Source: Atherix ibis
Taxonomy: Eukaryota > Arthropoda > Insecta > Diptera > Athericidae
Reading direction: 5' to 3'
Length of the DNA: 64,000 bases
NCBI GenBank assembly: GCA_958298945.1
Contig: OY282607.1
Span: forward strand, 90,031,270 to 90,095,269
Part shown: positions 12,801 to 24,695 of the stretch, piece after piece
How the letters are laid out: each line of letters begins with the position of its first letter
Numbering within the stretch: position 1 is the first letter of the stretch
Translations under genes and position numbers: made by a program
The notes under the pieces: generated by a model
The model's input: only the letters and a program-made list of their open reading frames with translations
Databases searched by the model: none
What the model was told of the DNA's origin: nothing

Positions 12801-12880
12801 AGTAATGTCAATAACATCCAAGAAAGTGTAACCTAAAAGTGAAAGCTATTCCAGTTAAAGCCTTCCAGCACTGCTACGAC

Positions 12881-12998
12881 GAGTCATCAATAAGACCTCC
12901 GCCGATGTATTCGATTAGTCGAAAAAGTTCGTGGCTTTTTTTATTCACGAACTTTTTCTACTAATCGAATACATCGGTGGAGGCGTTATTTATCACTC
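12881..12998. repeat. 118-bp palindrome (53-bp arms, 12-nt loop)
   Basis: Arms 12881-12933 and 12946-12998 are reverse complements with six mismatches. The inner core CCGATGTATTCGATTAGT is perfect. It has no coding content. The structure fits a very short foldback/MITE or a source of hairpin RNA. No clear target duplication was seen. Confidence 0.85.
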
Positions 12999-13037
12999 TG
13001 ATTTAGGTGTTTAAAGTAGAGACTCCTAAATCAGAGT
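12995..13037. repeat. Second hairpin abutting the palindrome
   Basis: ACTCTGATTTAGG (12995-13007) and its exact reverse complement (13025-13037) flank a 17-nt loop. It starts within the last bases of the larger palindrome at 12881-12998, so the two may be parts of one element. Confidence 0.75.
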
Positions 13038-13059
13038 TTTAAAATCAATTTATTCAAAC

Positions 13060-13880
13060 CAAATATGCTTCATCATTATGGACAATGTTTTGCCTTTTTT
13101 TTGGGCAGAGCCATGATTCCATCAGTAAATAACTTTTGTGGTTTCTGGTTGAAAAATTGAATCAAGGGGCTTTCACAGGCCTTGGTTTTATTAAGACAGT
13201 TCTGCAGGTAATCTCATTAAGACATCAAAACTTCCCAGGCAATCTCTCTTAATTTTTAGCAAGTCATCTAAGTTGTGTGCGATCGAGCATTATCATGGTG
13301 GAAGACGACATCCTTACTATTGATCTAATTTAGCCGTTTTCTCTCAATCGCTTGGCGTAATATCGTAAGTTGTTCACACTAGAATACCGAGTTAACAGTT
13401 TGACTAAACGATAACAGTTCATAATGAACGATTCCCTTCAAGTCTCACCATACATACAGCACAACCTTATTGGCAGTCAATCCTGGCTTTAAAATTGGTT
13501 GTGATCGTTTATCCCTCTTTGTCCATGATTTCTTTCAAACAATATTCTCGTATTTTAACCATTTTTCATTGTCTGTTATTGTTTTGCTTCTAAAATGGCT
13601 CGATTTTATTGCGCTTCAGCAGCGTATCACAGATGTTCAGTCGGTCCATCTTGTTTTTCACACGCAATTCATGAGGTATCCAAACATCGAGTTATGAATA
13701 TTTAATTCATAAGATTTTCAAAAATTTCATCACTTTTTTCGGTAATTGGCCAACTAAAAGGAGGTCTAATACAGCGCCTTTAACATAAACACCAACAATT
13801 TTTTCATAAGCCTACAGATAGGTTGTTGCTCTTGTCGAAATGGTATTGTAAAATACAGCGAATTATTTTCTTTATTCCGG
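13060..13880 (-). mobile_element. Mariner transposase relic, nearly full length
   Basis: On the minus strand the order of fragments is GVYVKGAV near 13810, then SMFGYLMNC (corresponding to LDVWIPHEL), NEKWLKYENIV-KKSWTKR, HHDNARSHT near 13290, and QNIV-NDEAYLV near 13070. The first catalytic Asp motif reads TDNEKW instead of TGDEKW, the second (HHDN) is kept, and the third block is not recognisable. Many stops. Same family as the relic at 5.8-6.8 kb. Confidence 0.7.
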
Positions 13881-15579
13881 TCCATTTTTGAGCTTGAATA
13901 ATATTTTTTATACTAAACCGACCTCAAATTTTTTTTTACGATAAACAAAGTTCTAAGTGTCACCTTTCAAACATGCATCTGATATTATCATAATGCGAAT
14001 AGTGGCTACTGAGTTATATGCTTTTAACTGCATCTGTCGGGAATCGCCATGAACTTTTTCGACTAACTAATATCTTCTCAATGGAACTATTTACTTTGAA
14101 GCCAGTTTAAAGAGGATAACATTGATATATAAAAAATTTCTACTGCAAATTCAATTCCATATATCTCACAATCTAACCATATAAGTGAAGATATAAAATG
14201 TTCAATTAAAAATTTTAATAAATTTTAAGAGATATCAACTATTGTAATAAGAAAACAAAACTGTTACGAAATAATTGTGGGTGTTAATATGAATACTTGT
14301 ACTTATAAAAGATGAAAGTTTCTTCAATTGTCATAGATTTCTCTATTATAAAATCGTAATTTGTAGATATTCTTTTATTATGATATTTTTCTTGATGATA
14401 GTTTAACATTCGTATTCAAATTAGATGCAGATGTATAGATAGATTTTTTTTTAATATTTTCTATTGAGTATGAATAAATACCCTCTAAAAGTATTATTTT
14501 ACTTAGTCCAAAATTGAATATTAGTTGCCTAAAATTATTATTTTTATACACACCAACATCTTCCTTAAGACCTCTACATCATCTTTATTCATTTTTAATA
14601 CTTCAATGTTTAATATCATACCATCTACACATCACAAATAATATTTTTAATTATAAATCGTTAATCGTTTCCATTTAATATGCAATCTCCACAATATTTC
14701 TAACACAATCAATATGCATGCAAGCAAACATTTTATGTATAATGCAATAAATTATTAGAATTTTTTATCTCTCCTATTTATATTTATTTTCGAATAAATT
14801 GTTATTAAAAATTCATTACATCGTCTTAAATTTTATTTAACATTTGTAGAAGTAATTTATGGAGACATAAACACTATCACCAACGAAAAGGTATCACAAA
14901 CTTCTTTTTGTGATATCGAATGGGGTTTTTTTTGGCTCCATAATCATTAATATATCATCATTCCTGTCTTTAACTTATCAACGTTTACTAAACTTCATTT
15001 TCAAACTATTATTGACATATAATCGATGTTATTATTAATTGTGGAAAAATTATTTACGTACTTCCAGCATAATATAAAAACCACACATGGCATACGTTGA
15101 AAGAAGAAGAAGACGAAGAAGCAATATGACTTTAATTAAAGGTAAAATTAAATTCAATATTTTAGGTGTACACATTACCGCTGGATTACTAAATACATCG
15201 GCGAAAATTTATTCACATTACTTAATATTGATTTTATATTAAATGTAATAATCTCACTGCAAATATAATCAATCAAATTGTAATGGAAATTCGAATTTTC
15301 CTTATTGTTTGTATTATATTATATTATTAGACCGCATAAAATCTTTTTTAACAAAATTATGGCTTTTGTGGTTAATTTTTTACGTAGTTTCATACTTAAT
15401 TCGTTTTATGCACAAGAAAATGGGATTTTTGTTTTTATTTCAATTTGTTTGTTATAGAAAAGACATTTCTACATAACACATTTATTTTTATTATTTCCGT
15501 ATTGAGTAATAATTGTTGCAAATGTATTTAAGAGAAAACAAAAAATAATCTAAACTCTCATAAGGAAATATCCAATGTG
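13881..15579. other. No gene recognised
   Basis: AT-rich intronic sequence without recognisable coding, RNA gene or transposon termini. Confidence 0.4.
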
Positions 15580-16890
15580 ATAAGTAATGAAACCCAAAAA
15601 TTTTATTGAAGAAAAAAAACAATTAATAATTTGTTAACAGATGGCGCTATAAAATATCAAAGATGGCGCCTTACAAATTGACAATCTTTTTTATAAATAA
15701 TTCGTTTACTTTTTGGCAAAAGCAAAAATATCATATAAATTATGTAGAATTCCTACTTTTTTAAATAGTTTTTTGATCTTCTATTTTCGACCATTAATAA
15801 TGCTGATTTTTATTTATTTTTAAATTTTTTATTTATTTTTGCTTTATTTTTTTAAGTTGATTTTTAGTAATTCAAATTAAATTTTTAAAAGTTTTTTTTT
15901 TTAAATCTGATTTTGATTTAGATTTCTTTATTCAATTACATCTAAAAAGGATCTTTTAGAAGACCATAACCAGATCCTATCTGTACTAATTTTATAAAGA
16001 AAAAAACCTATTTAATAAATTGATAAGAGATGGCGCATAAAGCATTACAAATGGCTATATCTTGTTTGTTTGTTTGTTTTAGAGGATCAATAGGCAAAAG
16101 GCCATTCTGTAGCGCTATGAGGCTATTAGGCAAAATTGTTTTTTTTTTACTCTTTTCTTTTCGAACAAAAATTAGGCTCATTTTTATTTTTTCTTAAATT
16201 TTTAAATTATTATTTGCAAATTTTTTTTAAGTTAATTTTTAATAATTTCTATTTAATTTTAGGGTCGCTTTTTTTGAATTTTGATTTTCTGTATTTAGTT
16301 GCATCTAAAAGATATTCTTAAGAATCCCGTAATTATAATGCTATTCCTTTGAACAGAGATCCTATCTGTACTAATTTTATTAAGAAAAAAACTATTTAAT
16401 AAATTGTTAAGAGATGGCGCCTAAAACATTACAAATGGCTATCTCTTGTTTGCTTTTTAGGTAAAATTGTTTTTCTTTTTTTTTACTCTTCTATTAATTT
16501 TTATATATTTTTAAATTTTTTAATTATTATTTGAAATGTTTTTTAAGTTGACTTTTAGTAATTTAAATTTAATTTTTAAAAGCGTTTTTTTAAAAATCTG
16601 ATTTAAAATTAGTACAGGTAGGATAAATTAGTATACGAGTATATCCTATCTGTACTAATTTTATAAAGAAAAAAACCTTCTTAATAAATTGATAAGATAT
16701 GATGCCTAAAACAATAAAAATGTCTATTTCCGGTTAGGTTATTTTTTATTTTCTTTATTCATATTTTTAAAAAAAAATTCTGAATTGATTCCGATATTAT
16801 TTTTAGGGTTGTTTTTTTTAAAAATCTGATTTTGAATTTTGATTTTCTATATTCAGTTGTACCTACAAGAAATCTTTAAAGGGATATCCT
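15580..16890. repeat. Degenerate tandem repeat, about four units of 0.29-0.39 kb
   Basis: The landmark TATCTGTACTAATTTTAT followed by AAGAAAAAAAC, TTAATAAATTG and (in most units) AGATGGCG recurs near 15972, 16357 and 16640, with a more diverged first unit near 15590. Each landmark is followed by ACATTACAAATGGCTAT or a close variant, then T-rich sequence ending in TTTTGATTTTCTATATTCAGTT. The units are in the same orientation and clearly share ancestry, but differ in length. The short frame near 16136-16321 is a by-product. Confidence 0.7.
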
Positions 16891-16914
16891 ATATTTATTT
16901 TTATATTTATATAG

Positions 16915-17320
16915 TTTATCCCGAAAATAACTGTGGAGAAGCCATTGTATCTGCGAAAAATGACTGTCTGGTATGCATTTTGATCTGAAGGTCATATGAT
17001 AACTGAAATTTTTTCCCTAAACTTAGGGATTTTAATCTGATTCATATGTGGTTTTAGCCAGACAGCACTACAAGTCACAGAATGTAACCAATTTTTGCTT
17101 AGCTGCGCAAAAAATTCCCATGATGAGTAATTTCGAGATTTGATGATCTCAGTTGATCTTCAAGATCTCGCAATTTGACGCAATTGGATTTATTTTATAG
17201 GCATATATGAAACATCATCTTTAAGCAGATAATACTAAAATTTTAGAACATTTGCAAAAACTAACAGCATGAAATGTACGAAAAGTCATCAAATGAAGCC
17301 TCGTGGTGACTATTTAAATA
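16915..17320 (+). mobile_element. IS630/mariner-type transposase relic
   Basis: Plus-strand frames read ITVEKPLYLRKMTVWYAF near 16930, LIHMWF-PDSTTSHRM near 17045, and SRSRNLTQLD near 17165, then a decayed C-terminus. This is the same family as the split relic at 1370-2042 and the tandem array at 33 kb. Its TTTTTCGCAGATACAATGG (minus strand) shows what the insertion site of mariner copy A looked like before insertion. Confidence 0.65.
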
Positions 17321-17427
17321 ATTTAAAAAAATGTGGATTTCAAGTGTATTTTATTTAGCTTTAAAATTTCAACGCTCAGATGGTTGAATAACCTTTTACA
17401 GATATTCGTAATTTTTTTCGAAAATTA

Positions 17428-17451
17428 TAATAATAATAATAATAATAATAA
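17428..17451. repeat. (TAA)8 microsatellite at a LINE 3' end
   Basis: Eight TAA units on the plus strand. On the minus strand these follow AATAAAG and form the 3' tail of the non-LTR element to the right. Confidence 0.9.
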
Positions 17452-18260
17452 TCTTTATTGCATCAAGGTTATACAGAACCTATTACAAGGGCTCCTAGGG
17501 CGCCTTAATTTTTACATATTTTGGTGTTTAGCATTATATAATTTAATAGATAGAATCTCGTATCTTATAGTTTGTACTTCATTTGGCACATATTGCATGT
17601 GTAGGTAGAGTGGCAGATTTAACCTGCAGTGTTATATATTACATTTAGATAATTAATAACAATACACCCTTTTTGAACTCAGATCTTATACAGTAAAAAA
17701 AAAACTGAACTTTTAAATTAAATTTTAGACTTAATTTGACAGTTCAATATCTACATTAAAAGTTATTCGAACAGTAAGAGAGATCTTGTTTTTAGGCAGC
17801 AAGTGATAAACTTATATAAATTTTTACAATCCTGTTCTGTATCTATTAGAAATAAGTCATGGTACAAGTTATGGGAAAGACAATCGATTCTAAAATCCGT
17901 GTAAACTGGGCATTCCCAGATAAAGTGTTCCAGTGACTCGGGCACATAATTACTGCAGAGCGTGCATAGTTCGGTTGTTGGGAAACTGTATTTGTTATTT
18001 TTGAACTTGAAATAAATTCTTTCAAAACCCGAGAGCCTCAATTGGGCTAGAATTCGTGTGCAGTGAATGGGAATATTTAGGGATAGGTATTTCTCACAGT
18101 AAGGAACATCAAGGTTTTTTATGAGCTTGTATGTTGGGTTGTAGTTCGAGTTTCGAGTTCTGTGTACGTCTTCGTTGTGTGTGTGGGTTATCAGTGCCTC
18201 GCGGAGGTTGCTCCAGCCGAGTTGACCCAGGTTTTATTTTCGGAAATTGTGTGTACACAT
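17452..18260 (-). mobile_element. 5'-truncated non-LTR retrotransposon (C-terminal end)
   Basis: The minus-strand frame from about 18245 down to the stop at 17763 reads continuously. It covers a LINE C-terminus with a zinc-binding pattern (C-x2-C, then ESLEHFIWECP, i.e. CCHC type). It continues into about 300 bp of 3' UTR ending in AATAAAG and an (ATT)n tail at 17428-17451. The upstream reverse transcriptase is absent, as expected from 5' truncation at insertion. The coding end looks undamaged, so the insertion may be fairly young. I- or RTE-like clades are possible. Confidence 0.7.
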
Positions 18261-18334
18261 ACTTTGACATAATTACAATTATTAAACAATGTTCGCGTTT
18301 AGCTAGAGTAAAAAAATGGATTGTTTAGATTTTT

Positions 18335-19034
18335 TTTCTATAGGAATGTTCTTCAGCACCTCGGTTACGGCTGCTTGAATGGCAGGGATATCATCATAAA
18401 ATGCTCCTTTCATCTTGGTTTTCAGTTTTGGAAATACGGAGGGTAGTTGATGAGAGAAATCCGTTTTTTCATCAAAAAGTCGTTCACTTTTTTTATCTTG
18501 TAAGGTGGTGCAGTATCGTGCAATAAAAACAGCTGTTTTCTTTCTAAAACGCCTAAATAGTATTCTCCATTAACAGTTCGACCTTCTGGAACAAATTCCT
18601 TGTGGACAATACCCTTCGAATCGTATTTAATTCCTCAGCCAACATTCTCGTAGGAAAATTTGCATCGATACCAATGATTTCACGGACTTTTTCCACCAAT
18701 TCAGGACGATTACTAGCTTCTGAACGACCTGGCCTTAGGTTGTCATTTAAATCCTTACGACCATTTTTAAATTGTGTAAACCACGTATAAACATGAGTAC
18801 GACTCATACAATCATCACCATAAACTTTTTCCATTAATTCGCATGTCTCAGCGAATTTTTTTTCAAATTTAACACAAAATTTTATATTTGTTCTTTGTTC
18901 CATTTTTGTTTTGTAACATTAGCACACTTTTTCTTTTATTGAAATGACTGTAACTTTCACATCTGTCATCATAGATGGCGCTGCATGTTGTATGATTTAA
19001 ATATAAAGTTCGGTTATTTTTGGGACACACTGTG
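18335..19034 (-). mobile_element. Mariner, internally deleted (CACAGTGTGTCCC family)
   Basis: The right end (minus-strand 5' end) is a mariner terminus, CACAGTGTGTCCCAAAAATA, next to TA at 19035-19036. The transposase starts at 18903 (MEQRTNIKFCVKFEKK) and keeps the N-terminal HTH part for about 95 codons. A deletion then jumps to IVHKEFVPEGRTVNGEYYL, removing the first catalytic Asp. The second region survives as LLHDTAPPYK, and the third (PDLAPCD) is deleted. The left TIR was not found. This family differs from the four CGAGGTCTG copies. Confidence 0.75.
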
Positions 19035-19036
19035 TA

Positions 19037-21029
19037 TACCTAGAAATATGGGTTTTCAGATTTTTAGACTTAATTACAAAGTTAACCAAACTAAAGTTTT
19101 GAGCTTTAAAAAAAAAAATCTAAACTAAATTTGTCTATACACATTATCTTCTTACTTATTCTTCGAAAGCATTTATTTATCTACCAAATAACTATATATG
19201 GAAATAGAGACTACCTCATCGATCACCCAATAGTATAAAAGCCAACTTTTATATTTAATTATGTAATAATCTACGATAATCTATACTCACATGTACATGT
19301 ATGATAGATAATTGATTAAATAATTCGATAGATTTTTTGTTTGTTTGTTTTCACGTTCTATTATCATTTGTCGTGGACTTTGTATAAATTCTTCGTTAAA
19401 TATGGCAAACGTGATTGATCAAATGTCAAGTGAATACCTTGCACTAAATGCACTATACTCTCATGATCGGATCGACTCTTTTAGTCTTTGGCCAAGCTAT
19501 GGCCTATGCAGCTCTTCCACATTCATTACATTTTTTGTTGAATCTTTATTTATAGTGATCAGCCATTAAATGGCAATTGCAGCGTATCCATTTTCTTCAA
19601 GATTTTATTTATTATTTTAACATTAATTAATATGCATAATAAAGAGACATTTGAATTTATTATAAAATAATTTGCAAAAATTGGAATTTTTTTCAAAAAC
19701 TATTTTTGTATTTTACGAATTTTAAAGATTTATAAATATATTAAACAAAAAATACACTCACAAGTACGAAAAACCCATAATAGTGCAAAAAAATTAATAT
19801 TGGATAGATCATTTATCTGAATATCTAACCATGTGTGCTTATAGTATTTAATTTTAAGAAAAAAAAACCAGGTCATAATCAATGGGACCATGACTTTATT
19901 ATTTAATTCATAAATAATATTTTTTTTTCATAATACTCGTAAATAAATAAGTAAAATTATTAATAATAAAAAAAATTAACAAAATGTTTTGACTGACACA
20001 TCTTCTAAAGATGGTAAAAGCTGTAAAATGTTAAGTCCACAGGCATTTAGATTGCATTAAATCACAACACAGTTAACACTAAAGATTAAGTTGTTAGATA
20101 ATTGGTCAAAGATATTAAGTTTTATATTTTTATTTTTCAATTTGGCACTGTTCGTAATTTTTTAAAAGCTATTTTAAAAAAAAACGAATAAGCGAATGTG
20201 CTCAACACTCATACCAAATTGTGGGAGAAAAAGTTTAAGACCCAATTCTGTAAGGAGTTCTGAAAACTTCGACATTTCAATTTATTTATTTCGAAACGTA
20301 TCAAATGGAATTTACTATTTAAGTGAAATGTAGCCAGAAGGAATTCTGTTTGGGCGTAATTGATTTAAGATCGATGAAAACTTGATGCGATGACAAAATA
20401 TTTTGCATTCTAGCAACTGAAAAATTTATTCATGCGAATATACAATACGTACAATCATTTTGTGTTTTTGTAATAAACCATCCTCGAATGCACACAGAAA
20501 TAACTCTGCAGAGTAGAATATTTGTTATTTTACAAATCCATAAGAAAATGTATATACTCGTACACGAATGGTTAATAGCTCCATGATCCCCAAAGACGAC
20601 TGCTAGCAGAAATAGTATTTTTACAATTTAATAGATTGTCCCAGAAGAAAATTTATGTACTCATCCGAATATATTGTATTTTGAAAGAATTAAATATACA
20701 TAAAGACAACCGAATCAGTCATAATGCACTATGAAGTGAATACAAGAAGTAAACAGTTTTAAAATATTGTTTTTCGTAAGGAAATTATAGAAGATAAACA
20801 GTCAAACTGGCATACATGACCTAAATTTCACGTTCTTGTAATCTCTGACATTCGAATGATGTAAGAAAAAGTTTATGAAATATTCTGAGAAAAAGTATCT
20901 GATTTCATTGATCGAAAAAATAAATATTAAAAATAAATATATATGATTATTAGTTGTATATATTGTTTTTAATTAAATTAATTTTAATTTCAATTTTTTT
21001 TCTTAAGAGAAAAGGATACTAATAACATA
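19037..21029. other. No gene recognised
   Basis: AT-rich sequence. Short open frames (for example 19345-19569) lack similarity. No repeat or RNA gene identified. Confidence 0.4.
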
Positions 21030-22233
21030 CCAAGCTTATAAGCTTAAATCCCCTGTTTGGTCATAGATGGCGTGAGTGAGCGTATAAAGCTACCATGGAC
21101 ACGCCATACTTTTTTTTATGAGTTTAACATCTGTCAACATTAATCAGTGCACATTGTCAGCAATTTCGTACAACAACATACATTTTTCCTTTGGTAATCA
21201 AGTCGTTTTGTGGCAGAAAAAGAGCATATGCGGGAAGCTCTGCTTTTCTGCTTCAATTTGAAGAAATCGGTTGCCGAATCGCATTGAATGCTTACGGAGG
21301 CCTTTGGTGACAGTGCTTTATCGGAAACAACGTGCCGATATTGGTTTCGTCGGTTCAAAGACGGAAATTTTGACTTGTGGGACAAGAAGCGTGAAAATCG
21401 GCCAAGGAAGGTTGAGGACCATCAATTGCAGGCTCTTTTGGACGAAAACGATACTCAATCAGAAAAAATGCTCGCGGAGCAATTGGGTGTTACTGAATCA
21501 GCCATTTTCATGCGGCTACGTGCCATGGGGAAGATTGAAAAGATCGGAAAAAGGGTGCCGCATGAATTGAACGATAGTCAGACGGAGCAACGCCAAAACA
21601 CACAAGCAAAATCTTGCTCGCCAGACAAAAAAGAAAGTCGTTCCTGCATCGGATTGTGACAGGCAATGAAAAGTGGATATATTTCAAAAATCCTAAATGC
21701 AATAAATCGTGGGTTGATCCCGGCCAACATACTATGAGATGTTGAAACCTGGTGAAACTGTCAATGCCCAACGCTACCACCAGCAACTGATCAAATTGCA
21801 CTGTACTCTGCATGAAAAAAGGACGGATTATCAACAAAGACATAACAAGCTGATTTTCCTCCAAGACAACGCACCATCGCACACGTCAAAAATGGTCCGA
21901 AACTCCTTGGAGACATGCAACTGGGAGGTGCTACCCCACCCCGCTTATTCAGCAGACGTGGCCCCTTCTGACTACCACCTGTTATCATCGATGGGCCACG
22001 CGCTCCCTGAGCAGCACTTCGATTCTTACGAAGACGTCCGAAAATGCCTTGATGAGTGGTTTGCCCCGAAAGAGAAGGAATTTTTTTGGCGTGGTATCCA
22101 CAAATTGCCCGAGAGATGGGAAAAATGTTTAGCTAGCGGGGGCAAGTACTTTGAATAAATTTGTTTTTGCTTTCTATGAAAAAAACATGTTTTTTTTAAT
22201 AAAAAAACAGCGGATTTAAGCTTATACACCTGG
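21030..22233 (+). mobile_element. Mos1-like (mauritiana subfamily) mariner, inactivated
   Basis: A 1204-bp element between TA dinucleotides (21028-21029, 22234-22235). The terminal inverted repeats are about 28 bp and share TATAAGCTTAAATCC. The transposase is collinear with Mos1. The HTH half (21288-21659) includes LQALLDENDTQSEKMLAEQL. A frameshift and about 30 lost codons precede the C-terminal half (21739-22158), ending WRGIHKLPERWEKCLASGGK. In the catalytic triad, the first Asp motif reads TGNEKW (Asp to Asn), the second is intact (LQDNAPSHT) and the third is intact (VAPSDYHL). It cannot be autonomous. Confidence 0.9.
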
Positions 22234-22235
22234 TA

Positions 22236-22758
22236 TAGCCATTTTAAAGTCGGAGAAACCTTAAGAATTTGTCTTGCATTCAAGGCTGACGATCATTATG
22301 GCTTCTGCCTATTTGACGATAAATTTCTTTTAATGAAAGATTTTTAAATACCTTCGTTTGGCCAGTTTCTTAACTACTTAATTTTTATCAGCTTCTTTAT
22401 GTTAAATTCCTCTTTTACTTACTATTTCAATAAAATAATACTTACAATCACAATAATTACTAAAAAATAACTAATGGACCCAAATAGATGTCGCATTGTC
22501 AGTACCTAATTTTCAACCAATAAATTAAAAGAAAACAAATCATGAAAATTTTTTCATTCATCTGCTCAAAAAACTTTCACACCAATACAACTTACAACAA
22601 CAAAAATATTCGTTAAATTTTACATGGTTCTAAATAGTTGTCGGATCTTTTATAAAATAATAATGTTAATAAAAAACAGTTAATTACAAAGTGAAGCATA
22701 AGTTTTTATACTCTATATGAAAAGGATATTTTTCATTACCTTTCTTTTTTAGCTGTCA
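22236..22758. other. No gene recognised
   Basis: AT-rich sequence between the Mos1-like element and the palindrome at 22759. Nothing identified. Confidence 0.4.
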
Positions 22759-22857
22759 AATTATCACAAACGTCAACAGATGGCATTAGGCGCATAAGCA
22801 TTAATCAATAATTGATGCTTATGCGCGTAATGCCATCTGTTAACATTTATGATAATT
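22759..22857. repeat. 99-bp palindrome carrying AGATGGCATTA
   Basis: The arms run inward from 22759 and 22857, about 48 bp each, with about five mismatches and a loop of three or four bases. Both arms hold AACAGATGGCATTA and GCGCATAAGCAT. It looks like a minimal foldback element. Its outer core contains the AGATGGC heptamer that recurs singly and in inverted pairs elsewhere in the window. Confidence 0.85.
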
Positions 22858-23900
22858 ATTTAATTCATTTTATAGTATACGAATTAAATACTTTGTTTTT
22901 GATTGAAAACATTTTTAATAAATTTTCCGTTCACTATTGACAGCAATTATTTGTAATTTAATTTAATATTTTTTTGTTTGTTTAATGTGGGGAGGAGGAA
23001 ATCTTATAAAGACACTTTAGATACCATGTACCGAACCCTACAGTTTGTGGGATTTTTACCCACTGAAACCCATTAGCCTTTTCTTTAAATATGCCTCCCC
23101 ATGGTACCGGCACCAGGTATTATTTCAAGGGAAACAGACTGGTTTCAAGGCTATTATACTATCTACCATAGGTTGCACTCACTTCTTCTTAATTTTGTTC
23201 TTTGACGGAGCTTATTGATTACTCGAGTTTTTCGCATGATATCCTTCATATGATTTTTTCCAGCTCATTTCTTTCTTCGGTAAAGTTTAAGCGGTGGAAA
23301 AAGACAATTGTGCGCCGATAAGTCGAGAATGTCACATTATCATACAGCTTAAATATTTAACACTGAATTGTTTTTGAAATTGTTGCATTTTTAATCTTTC
23401 ATCTATGGTCCGAAAATTGTAGGTTACTTATTCAATATAAAGTCAGTATGAAAAATATGTATGTGTCACCACAAAAAAATGCTGGTATTCGATGATACGG
23501 CGAATTTTTTCATAATTTCCCTACACACTAACCAGACACTTTTATTGACTTCAGCGCCATATTCCCATAGTATCATTGCAGTGGAAAACAGAGAAGCTAA
23601 AAAATTATGTTAATTTGTTTGGTTGCCTGTTGGAAGGAAAAATGACATTTTCTTTTCAGTTCATAATGCGATTTATTTACATAAATTTGAAAGTGAAAAC
23701 TATTAATATGAAAATATATACATATTATTTTCTACGGAGTTTGGTTGCTTTCTAGCCTATTTATATCGAATAATTAGCTCAAATTCAATGGTAAAAAAAA
23801 CTTTCATTTTCTTACCCGCCAACACATCAAAGTCAAAACGTCAAACTATACTATAAACGGCTATGTGTCAGGGGCTAGTATTCTACATAATATCTATGCT
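22858..23900. other. No gene; GC-richer block at 22985-23330
   Basis: Mostly AT-rich, but 22985-23330 is clearly less so (for example CCTCCCCATGGTACCGGCAC). It resembles the non-coding end of a retroelement. I could not assign it to a family. Confidence 0.35.
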
Positions 23901-24695
23901 CATCGTGCATCTAATAGACGATCTAAAAGTGAAATTACCCCTTTTTTGTGCGTCTAACAGTGTGTTATGTGCGCGAGTACTTACGGTTTGTGAGCGTAAA
24001 TGTTATTGTGCAGGTTCGCCACGAACAAAGTTTGTGTATTTGATGATTAGTCTAATCATAGTGTAATAATAGCGATGTACGCGCAATTTAGACGAGCAAA
24101 AAGGAATTTCAATATGTTTTATTTTTATTTTGATAACATGATGATTTGTGCAATTTTTATTGGTATAATCTCTAGATGTTTTTACATTTATTTCGATTAT
24201 TTCAGTTTGTTTATTTATTTTAGTAAATATTTTATATTTTATTTTAACATTTCAATATCAATATTTCTGATCTACTGGCACTGTCATTTTATTAAACTTC
24301 TTTATAACTTTATATGCGAATAATTTTTCATTACATACTACACTATCATACATTAGGTTCTGCTATTTTTTTCCATTTTCACTTTGCATAAATCAAAAGA
24401 ACTTTAAATTATATTAAAGTAAGAAATTTAATAAAATTTATCATATATAAAATAAATGCGAAAAAATGAATAAACAGGCACAGAGTAAATAGAGAAACTG
24501 TCAAATGGCATTAATAAAGGATGCGCAAATGATGAGTTCGCAATGACCAACATTAACAAAATTTTTGCTACAAAAAATGTGCACGTCTACGCGCAGAAAT
24601 CGTGCACTTGCACGATCAGCGTAAAATACTGGCAAACTTTTTGTAAAATATAGCGAATCATTAACAAGTAAAATTCGTCTATTAGATGCACGGTG
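23901..24695. repeat. Inverted pair of 21-bp sequences 753 bp apart
   Basis: 23901-23921 and the reverse complement of 24675-24695 match at 20 of 21 positions (core CGTGCATCTAATAGACGA). Between them is AT-rich sequence plus a small palindrome ATCGTGCACTTGCACGAT near 24600. This could be subterminal repeats of an unrecognised DNA element. No transposase seen. Confidence 0.5.

Noticed and set aside
23863..24066. 67-codon Cys-rich plus-strand frame (MCQGLVFYIIS…).
   Set aside because: Includes one arm of an inverted repeat pair, no similarity, no supporting signals.
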